Of a stretch of DNA of 9,111 nt, positions 1 through 6,370 are shown piece after piece (the stretch's first letter is position 1; every line of letters starts with the position of its first letter). The DNA lies in the NCBI GenBank assembly GCA_030592985.1, contig JAUVIB010000104.1, positions 1 to 9,111 on the forward strand, written 5' to 3'. This stretch comes from Calditrichaceae bacterium. GTDB taxonomy: Bacteria > Calditrichota > Calditrichia > Calditrichales > Calditrichaceae. Below the pieces are notes generated by a model that saw only the letters and a program-made list of their open reading frames with translations, did no database searches and was not told the DNA's origin. Position numbers and translations under genes: made by a program.

Positions 1-17
1 CCTGAGGCGGGCTATCG

Positions 18-95
18 GGAATCTAAATTTCATCATTTAGATTCCTGCTTAAGCTTGTACCTGTATGTTTAAAGCAGGTAACATGCAGGAATGAC
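18..95. repeat. Nested palindromic intergenic repeat
   Basis: An 11-bp hairpin pairs 18-28 with 35-45 around a 6-nt loop. A second pairing joins attcctgc (41-48) to gcaggaat (85-92), and inside it tacctg (58-63) pairs with caggta (75-80). Positions 41-45 are shared, so the first hairpin and the long-range stem exclude each other. The GTCATTCCTGC...GCAGGAATCTA wording on the minus strand resembles families of short dispersed palindromic repeats found between genes in many bacteria. Copy number in the genome cannot be seen from here. Confidence 0.6.
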
Positions 96-214
96 CTACT
101 TTGAGTTTTCCCATGAAAAAAATATAAATTCAATTCCTGCCAAAAAATACACGAATATTAGTAATAAGATACTAACAGCGTTTTGCCGAATATCGCAAAA
201 ATAACATTTAAGAT

Positions 215-249
215 AGTAAGCCGTTACATTGTTAATATAACGGCTTACT
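215..249 (-). terminator. Probable terminator of the peptidase-HEAT gene
   Basis: A perfect 12-bp inverted repeat (agtaagccgtta / taacggcttact) encloses an 11-nt loop at 227-237. It begins 66 nt past the stop codon of the gene ending at 315, the only transcription expected to reach it. No strict T-run follows on the minus strand, only mixed AT sequence with a short T5 further on, so the hairpin could instead be a 3'-end stabiliser or a regulator's palindromic site. Confidence 0.5.
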
Positions 250-314
250 TCTATATCGCTTGCTAAAATCAAATACTATTTTATAATTTAACTTGCAAGT
301 CTATAAGAATAAAA

Positions 315-2540
315 TCAGGGTGTTATGGGGTCGTTTGGGCCTTGTAACAATATATTTTTTGTTTTAATTGTTTCATTCCTGATCTCCGTTGGTAAATCTG
401 ATTGTAATAAAATAGCATCGCAAGTTGAAATGATTTTTTCCTTTTCATGGGAAAGTGTAAACCAGCCTAATGCTTCAATCACGGTTTGTCGGATAATTGG
501 TATTTCCGATTTATTCTCAGCTATTTGGGTTAATTGAGGTATTATTTTGTGAAAACGATAATTACGAAAAGTACGTATGGCGCTTATTCTTTTTTTTAGT
601 TTTTCATTTTGGTCAAATAGTCGTTTCAACAAATCCTCTTGAAGCCATTCTTCAGATCGTGATAGAGAAAAAACGACATATTGAAAACGATTACGCGTAG
701 TTTCATCCGGAGCGGAATCAAGTTCTTCTTGACATAATCGTGCTGCTTCAACAGCATCAATTTTTACCAATGCAGATTTAGCATTAAAGCGTACCCGATC
801 CGAAGGATCCCAAATAGCAGTTTGGGCCAGATATTTAAGATAGGTTGTTTTGCCGATATCACCCATCCAATTGGCACTAACCCGGCGAATCATTTCATTT
901 GGATCTGATAATGATTGTACTACAATTTCTTCAAAATTATTTGTGCGCAATTCAGCCATGCATTTAAGAGCCATTAGACGAACGTTAAAAAAATATGAAT
1001 TATTATAAATACGTATAAGATCTTTTTCAAAATCATGCAGATGTATTTTAAAAAGTTTGGAAACAGCTAATGTTTGTAACGGAGCATAAGCGCTGTTTAA
1101 CCATATTTTCAATGTTTTTTCTGATATATCACTTTTTCCTAATATTTTATTAATATTGGGAGAATTTCTGTTTTTAAAATGAAAAGTCGGATCACCAATG
1201 ATATGCAGTTCGAGGCTATTTTTAAGTTTTAACCATTGGCCGATTCTACAGCCAAAATCCAATAAACCAAGGTGTTCGTCTGCCCATGTATCCTGACGTA
1301 CATTAACAGAGTATCCCGCTGTGCTGATTACCTCGCCGTCATTAAAGAGATAAGCACCCGCTATATAGGGAGTATTTATAAAAGCGCCATTATAACACTC
1401 ATCAAAGTATATGAATTTAGCCATTGGACGTATTTTATTAATATCTTCAATATGAATATCCTGACTGGCGTACAATAAGGAATCTGCCAGTTTTAATGAA
1501 TCATTTTCAATATCGTCAAACCATTCTAATGGGATACCATAGCGCTGCATATAATCCTGGCGTTTTTCCTCTAATGATTGATTCTTTCGTTTAGCATTTG
1601 CTAATTTACTTCTTAAAAAAAGCTTTATTGATTCAATATTTTGCAAGATTGACTCTGCTGGTTCAAATCCCAGTAAATATTGTTTACTAGCAGCACCATG
1701 TGCGTGAAATATGGACATATCTAATAAAGGGTTTTGTAATTCTCTTAAAATAACTGATTTTAAATCAGTACGCATTACATGATTGTAAAACTTGATATTT
1801 CCTTGTGAACTAAACAAAGTTGGAAACTGTTCACGATAACTTAAGGTAGAATTTGACCAGGCATCCAGCGATTCAGAATGATAACCATGTCCTGTAAAAA
1901 TCATTGCATTAGATAAAAAGCTTTCTGTTTGTTTCTGTTTCACAATTCGTACTAAGTAATTTCGGAGCAATTGATATTTCTTATTGTCACTAACAGGAGG
2001 CTTAATACGGGCGCTATAAATATCAGATTCTATCTTTTGTGGGGAGTCAGGATTAAGATTGTAATAATGCAATAATTTATTGGATGTATCTTGTTTAAGA
2101 TAAGTGAATTCAAGGTCGAAGTCATCATAAAAACGATCTGATGGAACAGAGGTTCTTTTCCAGGTAAAACGTTTATTGTCTTGGTCTATTTTAAAAGCAG
2201 ATGTCAAATGTTGCGCATCCCTCAGCATTGGTATAGGTATATCACCAACAAAAACAACACCTTCTAAAGGTTTGTGAGACTTGAATATTTTTTTAATCTG
2301 TTTTTTTACGTCATCGGGCGTTTTCCAGTTATCAATGATGATAAAAGTGCCTAACCCATCATCTTCAATACTTTTTTGATAACTTATTATCGCTGTCTTT
2401 ACAGAGTCAAATGTGATTTGATCCGTAATAATCGCAAAATAGGAATCAAAATCTGAATTTGGTGCAATTATTTGTTGAGCAGGTACTTTTAATAGAAAAC
2501 AATAAATAAAAATAGTAAAAAATGAATAAATTCTAAGCAT
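315..2540 (-). CDS. Exported gingipain-like (C25-type) cysteine peptidase with HEAT repeats
   Basis: This 741-residue protein begins with a hydrophobic signal peptide (residues 1-21, likely cleavage after VPA). Residues about 30-455 resemble the peptidase C25 caspase-like fold: FVGDIPIP (97-104), SDRFYDDFD (134-142), DIYSARI (173-179), FHAHG with candidate catalytic His281, FDECYNG with candidate Cys382, and a closing GDP (449-451). Gingipains use a His-Cys dyad in the same order, with their Cys about 33 residues after the His; here the gap is 101, owing to a charged helical stretch at about 295-368. Residues about 470-735 are helical pairs of HEAT type. No T9SS sorting domain is seen, so the protein is probably periplasmic or anchored by a partner. 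It is shorter than the C25 sortase PorU and is not assigned to it. The fold call is moderately sure; activity and substrate are unknown. The ATG at 2540 follows a GGGG ribosome-binding stretch. Confidence 0.65.
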   Translation of the reverse strand: MLRIYSFFTIFIYCFLLKVPAQQIIAPNSDFDSYFAIITDQITFDSVKTAIISYQKSIEDDGLGTFIIIDNWKTPDDVKKQIKKIFKSHKPLEGVVFVGDIPIPMLRDAQHLTSAFKIDQDNKRFTWKRTSVPSDRFYDDFDLEFTYLKQDTSNKLLHYYNLNPDSPQKIESDIYSARIKPPVSDNKKYQLLRNYLVRIVKQKQTESFLSNAMIFTGHGYHSESLDAWSNSTLSYREQFPTLFSSQGNIKFYNHVMRTDLKSVILRELQNPLLDMSIFHAHGAASKQYLLGFEPAESILQNIESIKLFLRSKLANAKRKNQSLEEKRQDYMQRYGIPLEWFDDIENDSLKLADSLLYASQDIHIEDINKIRPMAKFIYFDECYNGAFINTPYIAGAYLFNDGEVISTAGYSVNVRQDTWADEHLGLLDFGCRIGQWLKLKNSLELHIIGDPTFHFKNRNSPNINKILGKSDISEKTLKIWLNSAYAPLQTLAVSKLFKIHLHDFEKDLIRIYNNSYFFNVRLMALKCMAELRTNNFEEIVVQSLSDPNEMIRRVSANWMGDIGKTTYLKYLAQTAIWDPSDRVRFNAKSALVKIDAVEAARLCQEELDSAPDETTRNRFQYVVFSLSRSEEWLQEDLLKRLFDQNEKLKKRISAIRTFRNYRFHKIIPQLTQIAENKSEIPIIRQTVIEALGWFTLSHEKEKIISTCDAILLQSDLPTEIRNETIKTKNILLQGPNDPITP
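336..1133 (-). other. HEAT-repeat domain of the C25-like protein
   Basis: Residues about 470-735 form successive amphipathic helix pairs with the HEAT/PBS-type pattern. Examples are RLMALKCMAEL near 521, a stretch ending SDPNEMIRRVSANWMGDIG near 545-563, and WDPSDRVRFNAKSALVKI near 577-594, each with a D/P-x-x-x-R-x-x-A core. HEAT arrays are protein-binding scaffolds. This suggests docking of a partner or substrate next to the peptidase-like domain, but no partner can be named. Confidence 0.65.
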
Positions 2541-2564
2541 ATATCCCCGCTTTGGAATAATTAA
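2541..2564 (-). promoter_or_regulatory. Leader and ribosome-binding region of the peptidase-HEAT gene
   Basis: Only 24 nt separate the terminator hairpin from the ATG at 2540. Read on the minus strand, the leader contains ATTATTCCAAAGCGGGG, then ATAT and the ATG. It closely matches the leader of the gene starting at 4776 (ATTATCCCAAAAGAGGAGG, then TTGT and ATG), with both G-rich tracts ending 4 nt before the start codon. No sigma-type promoter is recognisable in it. Confidence 0.5.
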
Positions 2565-2602
2565 AAAAACGGTGCCACTTTTATCTGCAGCACCGTTTTT
2601 AA
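2563..2602 (-). terminator. Strong intrinsic terminator after the propeller gene
   Basis: An 11-bp perfect stem pairs 2565-2575 with 2590-2600 (aaaaacggtgc / gcaccgttttt) around a 14-nt loop. On the minus strand the GCACCG arm runs into seven consecutive T, the classic Rho-independent layout, 26 nt past the stop codon ending at 2629. The flanking A- and T-runs also give five T on the plus strand, so it may work in both directions. Confidence 0.85.
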
Positions 2603-2628
2603 TAAACAGTTTGTGAAGTAAGGTGATA

Positions 2629-4776
2629 CTATTTAATAAGCAGCATTTTCTTCACTGATTTAAAATCACCACTGACTAAGCGATAATAATAAAGACCACT
2701 GGCAAGATTACTTGCATCCCAGGCGATCTGAGATTTGCCTGCTTTCATGTCTTTATTAATCAATGTGGCAACTTTTTGCCCGGCCGTATTAAATACAGTT
2801 AATTCCACATTACCTGCTTTTATTAAGGAAAATTCAATAGTCGTTTTCGGATTAAACGGATTTGGATAATTTTGTTTTAAATTATACTCATGAACAACCG
2901 TATTTGGTTCATTGCTAATCGCCTGAGGTTCTGAGATGTCTAATTTAAGAACAACACCATCCTTTGCAACCGCCCAAAGTTTTTCATTGCGATAACGAAC
3001 TTTATTTATAGTCTCTTCGGTTGGGCTGGTTTCCTGAGCCCATGTTTGCCCTGCATCCGTAGATTTATAAATTTTACCATGTTCACCAACTACATATACA
3101 AGAGAGTCGGTAATAAATTCAACATCATAAAAATCATCACCTTCAGAATCCTCAAAAACAGCTATTAGAGTGTCCCAATCGGCAACGGTAGTACGGAAAA
3201 TATGTCCACTAGAAGAAACAACAAGTCCGACGTCTCCTCTGAATTCAACTGCGCGCATATTCATACTTCCGTAGTCCTTTGCAAGAGTAAATGTATCCAC
3301 CGTCGAATTAGAAATTAAAATAAAACCACTACTTCCACTGGCAATTACCTGGTTTTCATTAATTGCCCAGATGTCATAAATTGTCTTGGAACCTTCAACT
3401 TCGACCTCTTCCCATGTATCTCCACCATCAAGGGATTTAATCATATTACATTTTGAACCGGCTGCTAAAACAAAATCCTTGTTAACATAACGAAGAGCAT
3501 TAAAATGAAGATTTGTTCCCTCGTATAACGGATTGTCAATAAATGTATAACTCAATCCGCCATCCGTTGTTTTTGCCAACGAACCGTAACTTCCGGCAAT
3601 AAGTCCCGTATCCGCACTGGCAAATTCACATTCATAAAGATTTTGTGCTATACCAGTGGAAATATTTTGAGGGGGGCTCCAGCTTTCTCCACCATCTTCA
3701 CTCATTGTTATTTCACCGCCACCCCATGCTGTTAAAACAATTTTATCATCAGTCGGCAGTGCTAAACCCCATAAACTGAGATTGGGCCAATCAAGAAGTG
3801 AGCTAAAAGTTGTGCCGCCATCAATGGTCTTAAACCACATTCCATTGCCGGAAAAAACATATCCTGTGCTTGCAGAAACAAAATCAATAAATGATACGGT
3901 TTGTCCACTACCTACTGCTAAAGTATCCCAGGTTGCTCCGCCGTCATCCGTTTTTACAACATGACCCTTGGATCCACCGGCAATAATTGTATTATCATCG
4001 GCAACATCAACACTTCTGTATTGTACATAGGCAAAATTAAAATCGGGTGCAACAGTATAAGTCATGCCTGCATCATGAGAAACGAATATACAATAATGAT
4101 AGCCGACAATTGCGATGGTATTATCACCGCCGGCAGCTGCATCATAAATTCTTTTGCTTGGTAATACAGGTGGGAATTCTATCATCACTTTATTCCACGT
4201 ATCCCCGCCATCATGTGTGTACCAGGAAGCCGGATTATTTTTATTATCAACCGTTACAACGCCGGAATCAGCATTAAGAAATGCCAATCCGCCATCAAGA
4301 TCTTCTCCGTCAAAAGCAAAATCAATAAGAGTCCAGTTATCACCACCATCAATTGTTTTAAGAAGTGTTGAATCGTCACCGGCAACATAAACCACATTTT
4401 TATCTATTACTGAAATAAAATCAAAATCAACAGTATAATTTGCCGTATCGCCAACCATGGTCCAACTTATACCGCCATCAACCGTTTTGTAAACAAAGCC
4501 ATCCTTAGAACACGCAAAACCGGTATCAATATTTGCGTATTGAAAATCTGTCCAATCGTCTCCGCTTTCATCAGCTTCACGAAGTATTGTAAAGGAATCA
4601 CCGCCGTCTTCTGTTTTAACAACAGCGCCGTCCTGGCCAACATAAATTCCGGTTGTTTCATTAATAAAGTTTCCGGAATTAGGATAATAAACCATTTCTC
4701 CTTTCTGGATGACTTCCCAGTCTTGGCTAATAGCCAAACTAACCATGATAAAAAATGTAAGTAAAAAAAGCTTCAT
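2629..4776 (-). CDS. Secreted Asp-box (BNR/Ycf48-like) beta-propeller with T9SS sorting domain
   Basis: The protein has 715 residues from the start chosen here. Residues 1-17 are a signal peptide (MKLFLLTFF..., cleavage near AIS-QD). Eleven clear Asp-box motifs of form T-x-D-G-G-x-T-W begin near residues 55, 98, 141, 187, 233, 276, 317, 359, 403, 448 and 572; two degenerate ones fall near 489 and 529. The spacing is 40-46 residues, one blade each, giving about thirteen blades. Residues about 632-715 form a T9SS type A sorting domain with NYPNPFNP at 636-643 and a basic end (KKMLLIK). Such domains send proteins through the outer membrane for surface attachment or release. Ycf48-like and sortilin-like propellers mostly bind proteins or glycans; no enzyme residues are recognised. 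The frame stays open to an ATG at 4806, but the AGAGGAGG at 4781-4788 fits the ATG at 4776, which also gives the proper signal peptide. Confidence 0.92.
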   Translation of the reverse strand: MKLFLLTFFIMVSLAISQDWEVIQKGEMVYYPNSGNFINETTGIYVGQDGAVVKTEDGGDSFTILREADESGDDWTDFQYANIDTGFACSKDGFVYKTVDGGISWTMVGDTANYTVDFDFISVIDKNVVYVAGDDSTLLKTIDGGDNWTLIDFAFDGEDLDGGLAFLNADSGVVTVDNKNNPASWYTHDGGDTWNKVMIEFPPVLPSKRIYDAAAGGDNTIAIVGYHYCIFVSHDAGMTYTVAPDFNFAYVQYRSVDVADDNTIIAGGSKGHVVKTDDGGATWDTLAVGSGQTVSFIDFVSASTGYVFSGNGMWFKTIDGGTTFSSLLDWPNLSLWGLALPTDDKIVLTAWGGGEITMSEDGGESWSPPQNISTGIAQNLYECEFASADTGLIAGSYGSLAKTTDGGLSYTFIDNPLYEGTNLHFNALRYVNKDFVLAAGSKCNMIKSLDGGDTWEEVEVEGSKTIYDIWAINENQVIASGSSGFILISNSTVDTFTLAKDYGSMNMRAVEFRGDVGLVVSSSGHIFRTTVADWDTLIAVFEDSEGDDFYDVEFITDSLVYVVGEHGKIYKSTDAGQTWAQETSPTEETINKVRYRNEKLWAVAKDGVVLKLDISEPQAISNEPNTVVHEYNLKQNYPNPFNPKTTIEFSLIKAGNVELTVFNTAGQKVATLINKDMKAGKSQIAWDASNLASGLYYYRLVSGDFKSVKKMLLIK
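2632..2883 (-). other. T9SS type A C-terminal sorting domain
   Basis: Residues about 632-715 of the propeller protein show the full pattern: LKQNYPNPFNPKTTIEFSL, then VELTVFNTAGQKVATL, a DASNLASGLYYYRL strand and a lysine-rich end. In T9SS bacteria this Ig-like domain is recognised by the PorU/PorV attachment machinery and usually removed. It implies that the organism encodes a T9SS elsewhere in its genome. Confidence 0.92.
3037..4614 (-). repeat. Thirteen tandem Asp-box blade repeats in the coding sequence
   Basis: Blades recur about every 129 nt. At DNA level the repeat is visible on the plus strand as recurring ccgccatc or ccgccgtc, for example near 3560, 3819, 3940, 4207, 4290, 4471 and 4601, which encodes DGG on the other strand. 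Blades 11 and 12 have lost the D-G-G core. Outside the Asp-box the blades differ strongly, so this looks like an old internal duplication and not a recent expansion. Confidence 0.85.
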
Positions 4777-4780
4777 ACAA

Positions 4781-4788
4781 CCTCCTCT
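4781..4788 (-). promoter_or_regulatory. Strong Shine-Dalgarno that sets the propeller start
   Basis: The minus strand reads AGAGGAGG, then four bases and the ATG at 4776. It is the strongest ribosome-binding site in the window; the two operon genes upstream with visible starts show none. It lies inside the frame opened by the ATG at 4806, which argues that the longer start is not used. Confidence 0.85.
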
Positions 4789-4827
4789 TTTGGGATAATA
4801 ATACAATTAATTAGTTTTTATTTATAG

Positions 4828-6366
4828 TTAAAAAATGAATACTTTTAATATTAAAGAAAAATTTAGGGTTAATCGTTTTGAATTGCTTAACAGGTATTGA
4901 CCAGGTATTTCTTTCTTTATATAGGTGGCCAACTCAATTTCTAAAAGCGGTAAATAATGATATACAACTTTGAATCCGCCTAATAGGTCTCTGTTTTTTT
5001 CTGTATAATAAGAGAATGGATCACTGAATAAATATTTAAAAAAAGGAGTATATTGGTTATTACTTCGTTCTTTTTCTGAATAATCAAAGATAGCATAGTT
5101 TAACCATAAATCAGTTTCCCAAAATCGTGTCCAGAAATAACTACCACCAACACGCAACCCATACATTTTGTAGGAATTTAACCAATAATTATTTATAAAC
5201 AAGTCTTTTTTTTGTTCGTTATAAATAGAAAACAGAAAATCAGCATAGATATGTAAATCGGATGATAATCTGTTTTGCATACCGGCAATAAAGTGATGCT
5301 CATAACGTGGATGTTTAATGGTTGTAAAACCAAAATCAGGATGATAAGCACTGAGAAAACGGTTGTAATAATTATAGGAAATAAAGTACTTAGTCTTTAT
5401 AAGGTTATATGATATTTTCAGGGCACCAAGAAATTCATTTTTATCATAACTTCCTTCATTTTGTGCACGTGTACCACCATCCATCGTATTTGATTTTGCC
5501 GAGATATAGCGCATGTGAGTAATCAAGTTAAAAAAAGTTATTTTTTTTGATAGTTCGAAGCCGATAGCATGTGCCTGGTATGTTGTAACCCGCTCTTCGG
5601 ATGTACGACCTCTTAGAATAACCGGTAAATCAGAAAATCTAAATTTAAAAAGAGTTGGTGTTAAATTTTGTTCGAGATTATATTTTCTTATTTCTACTTT
5701 TTCTTGTTCGTCAATATAATGATAGCTCAAGCCGATTTTCCATTTATCTAATGAAAATTGAAGTCCCGATTTAAAAATCATATCGCGGTGCTTATTTAAT
5801 GGCTTCGGGAAAACTTGCTTTAATCGTTGGTCAACATTATAGATTACTCCCAATCCAAAAAGGATTCGGTTTTTATAGCGATGAGCCCATTCAGCAGACC
5901 ATAATATTCCATTTAAAACGAAATCACCGGATGTGCTGTCGGCTAATAAATAAGGATTTTCCTCTAACCTGCGATTTTGGTGCATCCATAACACCTGTTT
6001 ATCATTTTGATGCCTGTATGTGAATGTTCCTTTAAAAATATCATTTTCACTTAAAGGGTATATTGTGCGGGCAAAATAGTTATAAGAATTTATTTCTTGT
6101 GGATCAAAAGGAAGATGATAGTCGCCGGATAAATGATTTGATACTGCTCCCATCCATATTGATTTTTTGCTTTCATCTTCAAAGAGCGATGCAGGATTGT
6201 CATGAAGATCATAAAAATTAAACTGGTAATTTAGCGAATCCATATACTGAGGCATTGGTATGAAAACCTTTTGAAATTGGTAAAATTGAGCCTCAATAGG
6301 TTTTAGCAATATTAAGAGTATAATAAGAATTAAAATATGTAAATTTGAAGTTTTCACAATAAACAC
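4828..6366 (-). CDS. Outer-membrane beta-barrel protein, probable DUF6850 family
   Basis: A 512-residue protein with a signal peptide (hydrophobic core ILILIILLILL, cleavage near IEA-QF). The mature part is rich in alternating aromatic and polar residues typical of transmembrane beta-strands, such as FKGTFTYRHQ, KWKIGLSYHYI, KYFISYNYYNRF and MYGLRVGGSYF. It ends LNFSLILKVFIF with a terminal aromatic residue, the usual signal for barrel insertion. The early NPASLF (57-62) motif and its place directly after a DUF4876-type gene point to DUF6850, a family of unknown function; that name rests on recognition, not a search. The frame opens with GTG at 6366, 4 nt after the upstream stop. A second GTG at 6357, giving MKTSNLH..., is equally plausible, and no clear Shine-Dalgarno chooses between them. 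It is almost certainly co-transcribed and translationally coupled with the two genes before it. Confidence 0.75.
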   Translation of the reverse strand: MFIVKTSNLHILILIILLILLKPIEAQFYQFQKVFIPMPQYMDSLNYQFNFYDLHDNPASLFEDESKKSIWMGAVSNHLSGDYHLPFDPQEINSYNYFARTIYPLSENDIFKGTFTYRHQNDKQVLWMHQNRRLEENPYLLADSTSGDFVLNGILWSAEWAHRYKNRILFGLGVIYNVDQRLKQVFPKPLNKHRDMIFKSGLQFSLDKWKIGLSYHYIDEQEKVEIRKYNLEQNLTPTLFKFRFSDLPVILRGRTSEERVTTYQAHAIGFELSKKITFFNLITHMRYISAKSNTMDGGTRAQNEGSYDKNEFLGALKISYNLIKTKYFISYNYYNRFLSAYHPDFGFTTIKHPRYEHHFIAGMQNRLSSDLHIYADFLFSIYNEQKKDLFINNYWLNSYKMYGLRVGGSYFWTRFWETDLWLNYAIFDYSEKERSNNQYTPFFKYLFSDPFSYYTEKNRDLLGGFKVVYHYLPLLEIELATYIKKEIPGQYLLSNSKRLTLNFSLILKVFIF

Positions 6367-6370
6367 TTTT

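Larger units (their letters stand above)
1..314. other. Gene-free region at left edge with repeats and hairpins
   Basis: No convincing coding frame lies here. The region holds a palindromic repeat cluster at 18-95, a weak 6-bp hairpin at 181-200 (ttttgc/gcaaaa) and a perfect 12-bp inverted repeat at 215-249. The stretches 96-180 and 250-314 are AT-rich and show nothing recognisable beyond a third copy of the octamer attcctgc at 133-140. The window begins inside the repeat, which would fit a contig edge, but that is inference. Confidence 0.7.

Noticed and set aside
1..140. CRISPR array
   Set aside because: The octamer occurs in alternating orientation and only three times, with no constant long repeat; it is a palindromic repeat cluster.
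181..200. Small hairpin ttttgc/gcaaaa
   Set aside because: A 6-bp AT-rich stem with an 8-nt loop is expected by chance in this composition.
325..700. Plus-strand open frames of 70 and 67 codons opposite the HEAT region
   Set aside because: They lie fully antisense to a well-supported gene, overlap each other and have no plausible start context.
1882..1901. H218 in FTGHGYHSES as the catalytic His
   Set aside because: It resembles the gingipain GHGSE motif, but the strand order places it one strand too early. H281 follows the N-P-LLDMSIFHAHG strand that aligns better with the strand preceding the catalytic His. It is kept as an alternative only.
315..2540. Peptidase-HEAT protein as the T9SS sortase PorU
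   Set aside because: PorU is much longer, with extra N-terminal and C-terminal beta domains and no HEAT array; only the C25-like core is shared.
3782..4390. Several plus-strand open frames of 60-78 codons opposite the propeller gene
   Set aside because: They are antisense shadows of the Asp-box repeats, recognisable by recurring PPS-V phrases that are the reverse of DGG-coding triplets. They have no ribosome-binding sites and overlap a certain gene.
4777..4806. Longer start for the propeller protein at 4806 (MYYYPKRGGC...)
   Set aside because: The extra ten residues are the translated Shine-Dalgarno region, and they would put a charged tail in front of the signal peptide.
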